From DATARH01 sp036008175 (lineage in GTDB: Bacteria; Pseudomonadota; Alphaproteobacteria; ATCC43930; CGMCC-115725), in NCBI GenBank assembly GCA_036008175.1, contig DASYOB010000007.1, positions 1 through 48,849 on the forward strand: DNA of 48,849 nucleotides. Direction: 5' to 3'. The stretch's first letter is position 1. Every line of letters starts with the position of its first letter. Of this stretch, positions 1-8,134 are shown one piece after another. The notes below the pieces were generated by a model, which had not been told where the DNA came from, made no database searches, and worked only from the letters and a program-made list of their open reading frames with translations. Made by a program: the position numbers and the translations under genes.

Positions 1-1
1 C

Positions 2-706
2 ACGCTCGACATGCTCGGTAGCGCCAAGAAGGTGCGGATCGAGAAGGAGAACACGACGATCATCGACGGCGCCGGCAGCAAGGACGACATCGTCGCCCGC
101 ACCGGCCAGATCCGGGCACAGATCGAGGAGACAACCTCCGATTATGACCGCGAGAAGCTGGAGGAGCGTTTGGCCAAACTGGCCGGCGGCGTCGCGGTGA
201 TCCGGGTCGGCGGCGCGACCGAGATCGAGGTCAAGGAGCGCAAGGACCGCGTCGACGACGCGCTTCACGCGACCCGCGCCGCGGTCGAGGAGGGCATCGT
301 CCCGGGTGGCGGCACCGCGCTGCTCTATGCGATCCGCGCCCTCGACAAGCTGACCCCGTCCAACCCGGACCAGAAGGTCGGCATCGACATCGTCCGCAAG
401 GCGCTATCGTGGCCGGCCCGGCAGATCGCCGAGAACTCGGGCACCGACGGCTCGATCGTGGTCGGCAAGCTGTTGGAGAGCAAGGACCCCAATTACGGCT
501 ACGACGCTCAGAAGGGCGAGTTCACCGATCTGGTCCAGGCCGGCATCATCGACCCGACCAAGGTCGTGCGGCACGCGCTGCAGGATGCGGCGTCGGTCGC
601 CGGGCTCCTGATCACCACCGAGGCGATGGTGGCCGAGAAGCCCGAGCCCAAGTCGGCGATGCCGGCGATGCCGCCGGGCGGCGGCATGGGCGGGATGGAC
701 TTCTAA
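2..706 (+). CDS. groL: Chaperonin GroEL, C-terminal part (5' end outside window)
   Basis: This is the C-terminal part of the 60-kDa chaperonin, which with GroES folds proteins in the cytoplasm in an ATP-driven double ring. The frame is open from the left edge of the window, so the start is missing. Recognisable family segments are the RIEKENTTIIDGAG stretch, YDREKLEERLAKLAGGVAVIRVGG, the VDDALHATRAAVEEGIVPGGG block of the equatorial domain, and the family-typical C-terminal Gly-Met tail ending GGGMGGMDF. About 234 residues are visible of the usual 540-550. A strong hairpin terminator follows. The segment SWPARQIAENSG differs slightly from the usual APxRQIAENAG. Identification is secure; which paralogue it is cannot be decided because groES is outside the window. 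Confidence 0.97.
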   Translation, partial: TLDMLGSAKKVRIEKENTTIIDGAGSKDDIVARTGQIRAQIEETTSDYDREKLEERLAKLAGGVAVIRVGGATEIEVKERKDRVDDALHATRAAVEEGIVPGGGTALLYAIRALDKLTPSNPDQKVGIDIVRKALSWPARQIAENSGTDGSIVVGKLLESKDPNYGYDAQKGEFTDLVQAGIIDPTKVVRHALQDAASVAGLLITTEAMVAEKPEPKSAMPAMPPGGGMGGMDF

Positions 707-737
707 GCCAGCCTGACCATCGTTTCGCCTAAAGAAG

Positions 738-775
738 CCGCCCGCCTGGGACACCCGGGCGGGCGGTTTTCTTTT
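738..775 (+). terminator. Rho-independent terminator of groEL
   Basis: A 9-bp GC stem (CCGCCCGCC at 738-746 pairing with GGCGGGCGG at 758-766) is followed by a T-rich run, TTTTCTTTT, at 767-775. It begins about 30 bases after the groEL stop codon and points the same way. This is the textbook intrinsic-terminator arrangement and separates groEL from the TPR gene downstream. Confidence 0.9.
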
Positions 776-817
776 ACGCGGTTGCCACCCTGCATCCGGC
801 GATGACAGTCTAGCGGA

Positions 818-1702
818 ATGTGTGTATTGCCCGGTGCCTGCTCCTGCTCTCGTGTCCTTTACCTCGGCGCGGTCTTGCCGCTCATCCTTGCTGCGGGTGC
901 GCTGGCTGCCGAACCGGCCGAGCCGACCGGGCCGAACTTGTTGATGGGGCCCCCTCCCCGCGTCGCCACGCCGCGCCCGGCCGAGGCGGATGAGGCGATG
1001 TACGATCGCTGCATGAAGCTCGCTCGAGACAACCCGGCTGCCGCCCGCGAGCTGGCCGAAGGCTGGCGCGGGCGCGGCGGGGCGCATCCCGCCGAGCATT
1101 GCTACGCCGTCGCCCTGATCGGCCTGAAGCAATACAAGCCGGCCGCAGCGCGGCTGGAAAAGCTGGCCGAGGCGATGGTTTCCGCGCCAGCCGCCCTGCG
1201 CGCCGGGGTATTCGCCCAAGCGGCGCAAGCCCGGCTGCTCGACGGCGACCCCGGCCACGCCTACGCCGATGACGGCGCCGCTCTGGCGCTCCACCCGGAC
1301 GATCCCGACACGCTTGTCGACCGCGCCGAGGCCGCCGGCTCGGCCGGCTGGTTCGACAAGGCTGTCTCCGATCTCGACAAGGTGCTGAAGGCCGAGCCGT
1401 CGCGCCTAGAGGCGCTGATTTACCGTGCCTCCGCCTATCGCGAGCTCGGCCGGCTCGACCCGGCCCTCGCCGACATCGAGCAGGCGTTGAAGCTCGAGCC
1501 GAATTCGGTCCCGGCCCTGTTGGAGCGCGGCAATATCCGTGGGCTCAAGGGCGACCTCGACGGCGCCCGCCAGGACTGGTCGCGAGTCGCGGCGCTGGCG
1601 CCGGGCAGCCCCGCCGAGATCGCGGCCAAGGCAAATCTCGGCCATCTCGACGAACCGCCGCAGGCCGCCCCCTCCGCGACCCCCGCCAGCCCTAAAGATT
1701 GA
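818..1702 (+). CDS. Secreted tetratricopeptide-repeat protein
   Basis: A 294-residue protein with an N-terminal hydrophobic stretch (about residues 10-31, ending AAGALAAE) that reads as a Sec signal peptide, so it is probably periplasmic. The region from about residue 130 to 265 carries tandem TPR-like helices: GHAYADDGAALALHPDDPDTL, AVSDLDKVLKAEPSRLEALIYRAS, ALADIEQALKLEPNSVPALLERGN and ARQDWSRVAALAPGSPA, with the usual Pro and Ala spacing. TPR proteins are scaffolds for protein contacts; no catalytic domain is visible. The tail is Ala/Pro rich. It stands alone after the groEL terminator, and its ATG at 818 has only a weak Shine-Dalgarno. The partner is unknown. Confidence 0.85.
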   Translation: MCVLPGACSCSRVLYLGAVLPLILAAGALAAEPAEPTGPNLLMGPPPRVATPRPAEADEAMYDRCMKLARDNPAAARELAEGWRGRGGAHPAEHCYAVALIGLKQYKPAAARLEKLAEAMVSAPAALRAGVFAQAAQARLLDGDPGHAYADDGAALALHPDDPDTLVDRAEAAGSAGWFDKAVSDLDKVLKAEPSRLEALIYRASAYRELGRLDPALADIEQALKLEPNSVPALLERGNIRGLKGDLDGARQDWSRVAALAPGSPAEIAAKANLGHLDEPPQAAPSATPASPKD

Positions 1703-1718
1703 ATCGCCTCTTCCATTC

Positions 1719-1777
1719 GTCATTGCCGGGCCTGACCCGCCATCTACGTGATCCCCGGGTCAAGCCCGGGGATGACG
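1719..1777. repeat. REP-like palindrome between convergent genes
   Basis: The stretch begins CGTCATTGCCGGGCCTGACC and ends with a tight hairpin, CCCCGGG-TCAAG-CCCGGGG (1753-1771), then ATGACG. The outer ends are inverted (CGTCAT...ATGACG). It matches the common proteobacterial class of intergenic palindromes of the type GTCATTGCCGGGCTTGACCCGG. It lies between the stop codons of two convergent genes, where it could also terminate or protect both transcripts. Confidence 0.7.
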
Positions 1778-1811
1778 ATTGAAGGGTGATCGAATTTAAA
1801 TGGCTTCCGCT

Positions 1812-2480
1812 CTAAAAATCGAGGTCGGTGTAGTGCTTTGGCGGCGATGTGCCGGGGACATGGTCGGCGAGGATCTGCCGGAAGCTCGGGCGCGACTTGA
1901 TCCGGGCGTACCATTCCTTGGCCGGCTCGTGCTCGTCCCAGGGCACATCGCCGATATAGTCGAGGCTGGAGAGATGCGCCGCCGCGCTGATATCGGCGAC
2001 GGAGTAATGATCCCCGGCCAGCCAGCGCCGCCGCTCGACCAGGAAGCCGATATAGTCGAGGTGATAGCCGAGATTGGCGTGGCCGGCGCGGATCGCCTGC
2101 GAGTTCGGCTGGCCGTAGCCGAAATGCCGCCGCATCATTTTCTCGCCGAGCAGGTTCTCGGTGACTTCGAGGTTCATCTTTCCGTCGAACCAGGTGGACA
2201 GCCTGCGCACTTCGGCGCGGTCGACCGGGTTGATGCCGATCAGGATCTTCTCCCGGTAGGTCTCGTCGAGGTATTCGACGATGGCGTCGGTGGCGGCCAG
2301 CACGGTGCCGTCCGGCTCGATCAGCACCGGCACCTCGCCGGCCGGGTTGAGGGCGAGAAATTCCGGCCGACGTTCCCAGGTCTTTTCCAGCTTCAGCGTG
2401 AACTCGAGGTTCTTTTCCGCCAGCACGAGGCGCACCTTGCGCGAGCAAGGCGACAAGGTGAGATGGTAGAGCACGCGCAT
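1812..2480 (-). CDS. fzlA: GST-fold protein, FzlA-like (FtsZ-localised)
   Basis: A 222-residue glutathione-S-transferase-fold protein. The N-terminal thioredoxin-like domain has YHLTLSPCSRKVRLVLAEK (residues 5-23) and the WERRPEFLALNPAGEVPVL block; the C-terminal helical domain ends LDYIGDVPW...AKEWYARIKSRPSF and then a distinctive HYTDLDF tail. From memory this layout and tail match alphaproteobacterial FzlA, which binds FtsZ filaments and sets constriction rate in Caulobacter. I chose the ATG at 2480 because the 12 codons upstream do not resemble the family. It is transcribed away from the DUF1223 gene. The alternative is an ordinary GST; I rate GST fold as near certain and the FzlA role as likely. 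Confidence 0.8.
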   Translation of the reverse strand: MRVLYHLTLSPCSRKVRLVLAEKNLEFTLKLEKTWERRPEFLALNPAGEVPVLIEPDGTVLAATDAIVEYLDETYREKILIGINPVDRAEVRRLSTWFDGKMNLEVTENLLGEKMMRRHFGYGQPNSQAIRAGHANLGYHLDYIGFLVERRRWLAGDHYSVADISAAAHLSSLDYIGDVPWDEHEPAKEWYARIKSRPSFRQILADHVPGTSPPKHYTDLDF

Positions 2481-2764
2481 GGCGTCGATTGTACCGCCGC
2501 GGGCGCGGCTGAACACGCCGTCGCCGCACAGGGCCGTGATATCCCCGCGGTAGCACCGGTCGAAAAAGGCGCCGCCGCAAAGTGGCGCGAATCGCCACCG
2601 TCGGCCCTGCCGGAAGGAGCTATGCCGAGGCCGTCGCCCGGCTCAATGCCGCCGATCCCTCGGTCATCGAGAATTTTTGCGGCATGCTACCGGTAGAGTT
2701 ACAAGAGACCGCGCGCGTTATCGCGAGGCAAATTGACAGTCTCCGCCGCGAAGGGGGTGGTATC

Positions 2765-3466
2765 GTGCTGAGGCATCGGTGTTTCGTGGTTCTGTGCGGC
2801 GCGCTCGCCGCGATCGTTCTCGCGGCGTCGCAGGGACGCGCCGATAGCCGGCCCATTGTCGTCGAGCTGTTCACTTCGCAGGGCTGCTCCTCCTGTCCGC
2901 CGGCCGACAAGCTGCTCGGGGAGCTGGCGCAGCGCACCGACGTGCTCGCGCTCGGCTTTCACATCAGCTACTGGGACAGCCTCGGCTGGAAGGATCCGCT
3001 GTCGAGCCCGGCCTCGACCGACCGGCAGAGAACCTATGCAAGCCGCCTCAGCGGCGGCCAAGTCTATACGCCGCAGATGGTCGTCGAAGGCACCAACGAA
3101 ATGGTCGGCTCGCGTCGCGACGAGGTGCTGGCCGCATTGCGCGATGCGCATCCAGTCGCGGCCGCTGCGCTCAGTTTCGCCGCCGACCGGCGATCGGTTA
3201 CGGTGGGCACAGGCAGCGGCTCGGGCGAGGTGTTGCTGGCGCGTTTCGCGCAGCGGCGAGCGACGCAGGTCGCCGCCGGCGAGAACGCCGGCCGTGCGCT
3301 CGAAGACATAAACGGGGTCGAGACGCTCACCACGCTGGGCGCCTGGACCGGCGCGAGGGCCTCATTCCCGATCGATCCGCCCAAGCCCGGCGAAGGGGTC
3401 GCCATCCTGGTTCAGGCGTTGGACGGCCGGATTCTTGGCGCCGCTGCGTTAAAGAGCGAGCAATAG
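2765..3466 (+). CDS. DUF1223 secreted thioredoxin-like protein
   Basis: A 233-residue protein of the DUF1223 family, common in alphaproteobacteria and of unknown function. A signal peptide (about residues 6-26, ending SQGRA) is followed by the family hallmark VVELFTSQGCSSCPPADKLL, in which C41 and C44 sit in a thioredoxin-like CxxC. Further blocks are HISYWDSLGWKDP and YTPQMVVEG. The frame is open upstream to 2582, but I favour the GTG at 2765: it follows a strong Shine-Dalgarno (AAGGGGGTGG) and directly precedes the signal peptide. Its last 26 codons are repeated 2.2 kb downstream. It is probably periplasmic and redox related, which is inference from the CxxC. Confidence 0.85.
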   Translation: MLRHRCFVVLCGALAAIVLAASQGRADSRPIVVELFTSQGCSSCPPADKLLGELAQRTDVLALGFHISYWDSLGWKDPLSSPASTDRQRTYASRLSGGQVYTPQMVVEGTNEMVGSRRDEVLAALRDAHPVAAAALSFAADRRSVTVGTGSGSGEVLLARFAQRRATQVAAGENAGRALEDINGVETLTTLGAWTGARASFPIDPPKPGEGVAILVQALDGRILGAAALKSEQ

Positions 3467-3520
3467 CCGTCGAGCTGAGCTCACATCACCGCGCCGAGCA
3501 CCTACGGGGTGAACTCGTCC
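3387..3520. repeat. Direct repeat R1, left copy (134 bp)
   Basis: This copy spans the end of the DUF1223 gene and the last codons of a uxaA-like gene on the other strand. It aligns without gaps to 5614-5747 in the same orientation, with about 12 mismatches in 134. Both copies encode the same DUF1223 tail apart from V/I and L/A changes, so they look like homologous alleles and not a fresh duplication. The two copies bracket 2.1 kb of unrelated DNA. Confidence 0.9.
3481..3520 (-). pseudogene. 3' remnant of a uxaA-like gene, with a nonsense codon
   Basis: Read on the minus strand these bases encode DEFTP-stop-VLGAVM-stop, exactly the C terminus of the complete UxaA protein at 5708 (DEFTPWVLGAVM) except that the Trp codon TGG is TAG. 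Only the last dozen codons are present. It is a relic that arrived or stayed behind with direct repeat R1. Confidence 0.8.
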
Positions 3521-3665
3521 GATTTCACGCAACCAATATCAATGCTTTGGAGCACAACTTCCGCTCTGTCACATGTTTTGGACCACGCTCGGAGCGCTGG
3601 GGCGTAGCTTGCCGCTGGCGAGAAAATGGGCGCCCCGCTGTTAGGGCTCGCGTGCTTATCGGTGT

Positions 3666-4109
3666 TTAGCGGCCCGAACCAAGGTTGCCACCGTGGACAG
3701 GCGGGGTTGAAGACCCGACCCCGGTGTTCCGATCACGTACCCAATAATCGGCCATCCGTTGGAGCTGTTCCTTCGTCACATCCAACGTCAGACGGCTATT
3801 GTCGGTCTTGAAGTCGTTCAGCTTTACCGGCACCCTCTTTCCGCCCATTCCCAAAAACGTGCCGACATCGACGATAACGAAGTCAATCATGCCGTCCCGA
3901 TCGACGATGAGGTCGCGCACTTTCCCGATATTCCGGTTCTGAAGATCGTACACCCTGCTCCCGATCATTTTGCTCGCGAGCATCTGATCCGGCTGGATGG
4001 TTCCTTGGCTCTGCCCCGCGGCATGATGATTGGCCGGTTGCGCAGCAAAGGCGATCGGTGGCGCTCCAAGTAGGGCGGCAACCGCGATAGCGTATGCTTT
4101 CTTTGACAT
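3666..4109 (-). CDS. Secreted PRC-barrel domain protein
   Basis: A 147-residue protein with a clear signal peptide (MSKKAYAIAVAALLG...AFAAQ). Residues about 42-115 form a PRC-barrel-type beta domain: LASKMIGSRVYDLQNRNIGKVRDLIVDRDG, then FVIVDVGTFLGMGGKRVPVKLNDF and a TLDVTKEQL segment. PRC barrels occur in RimM, photosynthetic reaction centre H and many small envelope or stress proteins; secreted versions are frequent in alphaproteobacteria and their role is unclear. The ATG at 4109 is preceded by GGAGACGGCCC, a good ribosome site. The gene lies inside the segment bracketed by R1, so it is probably accessory. Confidence 0.85.
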   Translation of the reverse strand: MSKKAYAIAVAALLGAPPIAFAAQPANHHAAGQSQGTIQPDQMLASKMIGSRVYDLQNRNIGKVRDLIVDRDGMIDFVIVDVGTFLGMGGKRVPVKLNDFKTDNSRLTLDVTKEQLQRMADYWVRDRNTGVGSSTPPVHGGNLGSGR

Positions 4110-5039
4110 GGGCCGTCTCCTCAAGTCAGTGAGCGCCCCTTCATGATTTAACGTAAAGCTAAGCCAGCGCGTTCCGCGCGCCAGCCACAGGCAACTCGAC
4201 CGATCGGCGACGGATCGCGTGATCTTGGCCCTGGCGACTTCGTCCGCGTCGAGTGCGTCTGCGGACATGACGTGCCTTTACCCGTTCTCGAACGGTCTTA
4301 GATGCGCGAGTTTCCAGGCTGGTGCAAAACCGAACGCCGGGGGCGGCGTTGATCTGGGCCATGTGGGACCATCATGGAAAAGCTCGATCCGATACCGAAG
4401 CCTCGGCCGCTGCGGGCATCGCAGCCGCGGGTTGAGCCGAGCTGGCGGATGGCGCGGAAGCGGAGGCAGTGAGCGCCTACATCGCGCTTCCAACACGGGA
4501 ACCAGCGGCAACCCGACTGCGTTTATGTGGCATGCGCTCTCCCAGACTGCATGCAAACACGCAAAAAACGACTAGCTATCGAGGTGCCGGGCATCCCCCC
4601 GCCCGATCTCGACGAACTTAAGGCCGCTCGACGGGAAGGGCGGCCGTTTTGCTGTCGGGCAACGCGGAAGTGCGCGAATTTTAACCATCGCTGCGAAAAC
4701 CCAACTAGTCTGGCCTCCCTCACCGCTTAATCCGTAGCCGGTGAGGGCGCCGCGATCTGGTCATCCTCGCATTTTCGGGGGAATAAGTGGGGGAAGTGCG
4801 AAGTGCGGCGGATCGCGGCGTCTTTTCGAGGATCGCGCGCCCAAAATTTATCACATCGTTCTTTGCCTAGATAACGCAGGCACCCGTACCGCACCGTACA
4901 GAACGCGATCCTCCGGCGGGCGTAGGGTGCTCTCGGCCGCGGCCACTGTCTCAGCCCGCGACCCTTTGCAGCGATGCAAGGTCTCCCAAAACCTTATGGC
5001 CGCCTCCTGGGCGGCCGCTCCTTCTCCGCGCGACCTCAG
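4110..5039. other. Long gene-poor stretch inside the R1 segment
   Basis: I see no protein with family features on either strand across these 930 bases. Short open frames exist (for example 4527-4730 plus) but have no recognisable motif or good ribosome site. One perfect hairpin lies at 4717-4747. Confidence 0.5.
4717..4747. repeat. Perfect 9-bp inverted repeat
   Basis: CCCTCACCG at 4717-4725 pairs fully with CGGTGAGGG at 4739-4747 around a 13-base loop. No T-run follows on either side, so a classic terminator is not supported; it could be a protein site or a structured RNA end. Confidence 0.5.
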
Positions 5040-5402
5040 TCAGGCATCTGCCGCCTTACCAATGCTCCACTCGACAGCATTGACGAGTTCCTGCGGCCGT
5101 ATCGGCTTCATCAGGGTGGCGTGGCGCTCCGACCTCCCGCCTGGCATCTGGAATAGGTAGGCACTCATAACGAAGGTCTTGGCGCCGAGATCGGCAGCCG
5201 CCTCGGCGATAACCGTCCCGTCGCCGTCGGGAAGCCGCCAATCGGCGATCACCAGCGCATAGGGCTGCGCGTCGAGATACTGCCACGCCATCGCTGCTGT
5301 CGGCGCGACATCAACCGCGTATCCCTCGCCCTTCAGGACATGCGACAGCAGGTCGTGGATGATCTGCTCGTCCTCGATCAGCAGAATACGTTTCGCCGGC
5401 AT
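5040..5402 (-). CDS. Single-domain response regulator
   Basis: A 120-residue receiver domain with no output domain. Visible residues are the acidic pair E10-D11 in RILLIEDEQ, the phospho-acceptor D54 in ALVIADWRLPDGDG, S80 in FVMSAY and K99 in LMKPI, so the phosphorylation site is complete. Stand-alone receivers pass phosphate between kinases and other proteins or act by binding targets. The open frame extends upstream to 5546, but the ATG at 5402 gives the expected domain start (MPAKRILLIEDE). No histidine kinase lies nearby; the gene is within the R1-bracketed segment, so its partner is probably elsewhere. Confidence 0.88.
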   Translation of the reverse strand: MPAKRILLIEDEQIIHDLLSHVLKGEGYAVDVAPTAAMAWQYLDAQPYALVIADWRLPDGDGTVIAEAAADLGAKTFVMSAYLFQMPGGRSERHATLMKPIRPQELVNAVEWSIGKAADA

Positions 5403-5707
5403 CGCATCCCCACTGCATCTCGGATTTTGAGGAATGTGCGTGCCTACCGGCTCGGCGAATGCGGTACCCGGTGTGTAGTCCGACACGGGTTTTAGGACCC
5501 CCGCGCATGAGGCGCTTGTACGATACCGTACGTCAAGCGCGAACACAGGCCGAAACTATGAGTAGCAGCGGCACGGCCGGCCGAACGTTGCCAAACTGAT
5601 CGACCGCGCGGCGCCGGCGAAGGGATCGCCATCCTGGTACAGGCGGCGGACGGCCGGATCCTCGGCGCCGCGGCGTTAAAGAGCGAGCAATAGCCGTCGA
5701 GCTTCGC
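5403..5707. other. Intergenic, holds the right R1 junction
   Basis: No gene is seen. The right copy of direct repeat R1 begins at 5614, where the sequence switches back to the tail of a DUF1223 gene that has lost everything upstream. Confidence 0.5.
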
Positions 5708-5747
5708 TCACATCACCGCGCCGAGCACCCACGGCGTGAACTCATCC
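5614..5747. repeat. Direct repeat R1, right copy (134 bp)
   Basis: It aligns to 3387-3520 in the same orientation with a constant offset of 2227. It holds a severed DUF1223 tail (reading GEGIAILVQAADGRILG on the plus strand, then a stop) and the intact last codons of uxaA on the minus strand. Confidence 0.9.
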
Positions 5748-7228
5748 TCGCCAAAGCCCAGCTCCTCGCTCTTGGTCTTGCGGCCGGAGGCGGTGGCGAG
5801 CACCAGATCGAAGATGCGTCGGCCCATCTCCTCGACCGTTGCCTCGCCCTCGGCGATCGGGCCGCAATCGATGTCCATGTCGTCTTCCATGCGGCGGAAG
5901 AGCGGGGTGTTGGTGGCGAGCTTCAGGCTGGGCGTCGGCTTGCAGCCAAACACCGAGCCGCGCCCGGTGGTGAAGCAGATCACATTGGCGCCGCCCGCCA
6001 CCTGGCCGGTTGCCGAGACTGGGTCGTAGCCGGGCGTGTCCATAAAGACAAAGCCCTTGGCGGCGATCGGCTCGGCGTAGCGGTAGACCTCGACGAGGTT
6101 GGTCGAGCCGCCCTTGGCGACCGCGCCGAGAGACTTCTCCAGGATCGTGGTCAGCCCGCCGGCCTTGTTACCGGGCGAGGGGTTGTTGTTCATCTCGCCG
6201 CCGGTCTTCGCGGTGTATTCCTCCCACCAGCGGATCCGCCCGACCAGCTTCTCGCCGACCGCGCGGCTCGCGGCGCGGCGGGTCAACAGATGCTCGGCGC
6301 CGTAGATCTCGGGGGTTTCCGACAGCACCGCGGTGCCGCCGTGCCGGACCAAGAGGTCGACGCAGGCGCCGAGCGCCGGGTTGGCGGTAATGCCGGAATA
6401 GCCATCGGAACCGCCGCATTGCAGCGCCAGGGTCAGATGGCTCGCCGGCACCGGCTGGCGCCGCACATCGTTGGCGGCCGGCAGCATGGCTTTGAGCCGC
6501 GCCATCCCCTCGCGCACGGTCTTGGTGGTGCCGCCGGTGTCCTGGATCGTCATGGCCTGCAGGAACGGGCCTTCCTCCAGCCCCTCGGCGCGCATCAGCC
6601 CGGCAATCTGGTTCGACTCGCAGCCCAATCCTAGTATCAGCACGCCGGCGAAATTCGGGTGGCGGGCATAGCCGGCGATGGTCCGCCGCAACAGGTCCAT
6701 CGGCTCGCCCTCGCTGCCCATGCCGCAGCCGGTGCCGTGGCCGAGCGCGACGACGCCGTCGACATTCGGGAACTCGGCGAGAATGCCTGCATGAAATTGC
6801 TGGGCGATGAAGCGGGCCGCCGTGGCCGAGCAATTCACCGTGGTCAGGACGCCGAGATAGTTGCGGGTCGCGACCCGGCCGTCGGCGCGCACGATGCCGT
6901 CAAACATCGCGCGCTGGCTTTCCGGCACGTATTCGGTCGGCCGCGCATCGATGCCGAAAGCGTAATCGCGGTCGAAATCGCCCATCGCCAGATTGTGCGT
7001 GTGGACATGCTCGCCGGGACGGACCGCCTCGGTCGCAAAGCCGAGGATCTGGCCGTATTTGCGCACCGGCTCGCCCGGCGCTATCGGCGCTGTCGCGATC
7101 TTGTGCCCAGCCGGCACCGCCCCGTGCGCGGCAATCCCCTCCTCCGGCAGCGCCGTCCCGGGCAAGAGATCGAGACGGGCGACGACGACATTGTCGCTGG
7201 GGTGCAGGCGAATGGTCAGTGCTGGCAT
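5708..7228 (-). CDS. UxaA-family sugar-acid dehydratase (altronate/galactarate type)
   Basis: A 506-residue protein of the UxaA/GarD family, which removes water from aldonic or aldaric acids to give 2-keto-3-deoxy acids. The N-terminal SAF-like domain (LHPSDNVVVARLDLLPGTAL) is followed by the large C-terminal domain with RVATRNYLGVLTTVNCSATAA, VALGHGTGCGM, ILGLGCESNQIAGL and MDTPGYDPVSATGQVAGGANVICFTTGRGS. Both usual domains are present at full length. The frame runs far upstream on the minus strand, but that part lies antisense to the SDR gene; ATG 7228 (or 7240) fits the family. It is divergent from an SDR and an FAH-fold hydrolase, which suggests a fuconate- or hexonate-like substrate instead of altronate. 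Confidence 0.88.
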   Translation of the reverse strand: MPALTIRLHPSDNVVVARLDLLPGTALPEEGIAAHGAVPAGHKIATAPIAPGEPVRKYGQILGFATEAVRPGEHVHTHNLAMGDFDRDYAFGIDARPTEYVPESQRAMFDGIVRADGRVATRNYLGVLTTVNCSATAARFIAQQFHAGILAEFPNVDGVVALGHGTGCGMGSEGEPMDLLRRTIAGYARHPNFAGVLILGLGCESNQIAGLMRAEGLEEGPFLQAMTIQDTGGTTKTVREGMARLKAMLPAANDVRRQPVPASHLTLALQCGGSDGYSGITANPALGACVDLLVRHGGTAVLSETPEIYGAEHLLTRRAASRAVGEKLVGRIRWWEEYTAKTGGEMNNNPSPGNKAGGLTTILEKSLGAVAKGGSTNLVEVYRYAEPIAAKGFVFMDTPGYDPVSATGQVAGGANVICFTTGRGSVFGCKPTPSLKLATNTPLFRRMEDDMDIDCGPIAEGEATVEEMGRRIFDLVLATASGRKTKSEELGFGEDEFTPWVLGAVM

Positions 7229-7351
7229 CGGAGCGTGCATTCCTAAGCGAAAGGGGGCCGGCGGAGCGGCGCGGCAATTTACAGGGGGCGAAGGCGCGTG
7301 GCAATTTGGCGCCATTAACCGCGGGAGGCTTGGCATGGCGCCGAGAACGGC

Positions 7352-8119
7352 ATGACTGGGCGGCTCGAAGGCAAGCGCGCCTTGGTGACAGCGGCGGCGC
7401 AGGGCATCGGCCGGGCAGCGGCCCTCGCCCTTGCCGCCGAGGGCGCCAACGTGCTCGCCACCGACATCGCCGAGGAAAAGGTCGCCGATCTCGCCGAAGC
7501 CTTTGTCGCGACCCGCCGCCTCGATGTCACCGATGTAGCGGCGATCGCCGCGCTCGCCGACGAGCTCGGACCGGTCGACATCCTGTTCAACTGCGCCGGG
7601 TTCGTTCACCACGGCACGGTCCTCGATGTCCTGCCGGAGGACTGGGATTTTTCCTTCGCCCTCAACGTCCGCTCGATGTACCTGATGATCCGTGCGTTTC
7701 TGCCAAAGATGCTGGAGCGCGCGGCGCATGGCGGGGGCGGCGCCTCGATCATCAACATGGCGTCGACCGCTTCCTCGGTGAAAGGCGTGCCGAACCGCTG
7801 CGCCTACAGCGCAACCAAGGCGGCGGTGATCGGGCTGACCAAATCGGTAGCGGCCGATTTCATCACCAAAGGCATCCGCTGCAACGCGATCTGCCCCGGC
7901 ACGATCGCCACCCCGTCGCTCGAAGAGCGCATCGCGATGCAAGGGGTGCTTATGCCCGGCGGCACTGGGGCGGCGCGGCGCGGCTTTGTCGAGCGCCAGC
8001 CAATGGGCCGGCTCGGCACTGCCGAGGAAGTGGCTTCGCTCGCGGTCTATCTCGCGTCCGACGAGTCGGCCTTCACCACCGGCGCCATACATATCATCGA
8101 CGGCGGCTTCACTCTGTGA
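7352..8119 (+). CDS. SDR oxidoreductase, likely 2-keto-3-deoxy-aldonate dehydrogenase
   Basis: A 255-residue classical short-chain dehydrogenase. It has the cofactor motif TAAAQGIG near residue 14, an acidic residue after strand 2 (LATDIAEE) that favours NAD, NCAGFVHHG, the catalytic Ser in NMASTASS, Tyr-Lys in AYSATK, and the IDGGFTL end. The sequence style resembles the BDH2-like SDRs that oxidise 2-keto-3-deoxy-L-fuconate at C4. The next gene downstream is an FAH-fold hydrolase that would cleave the product, and a UxaA-type dehydratase lies divergently upstream, so a pathway role is well supported by context. The exact sugar is inference. Confidence 0.88.
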   Translation: MTGRLEGKRALVTAAAQGIGRAAALALAAEGANVLATDIAEEKVADLAEAFVATRRLDVTDVAAIAALADELGPVDILFNCAGFVHHGTVLDVLPEDWDFSFALNVRSMYLMIRAFLPKMLERAAHGGGGASIINMASTASSVKGVPNRCAYSATKAAVIGLTKSVAADFITKGIRCNAICPGTIATPSLEERIAMQGVLMPGGTGAARRGFVERQPMGRLGTAEEVASLAVYLASDESAFTTGAIHIIDGGFTL

Positions 8120-8134
8120 CCTTCAACATCAACC

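Noticed and set aside
2582..2764. A longer DUF1223 protein starting at 2582
   Set aside because: The extra 61 residues would bury the signal peptide; a GTG at 2765 has a strong ribosome site.
4527..4730. A 67-codon plus-strand frame in the R1 segment
   Set aside because: No motif, poor ribosome site, and odd composition; nothing to separate it from chance.
7229..8092. An extended N terminus for the UxaA protein
   Set aside because: The extra 288 codons are antisense to the SDR gene and unlike the family; the normal start at 7228 gives the usual length.
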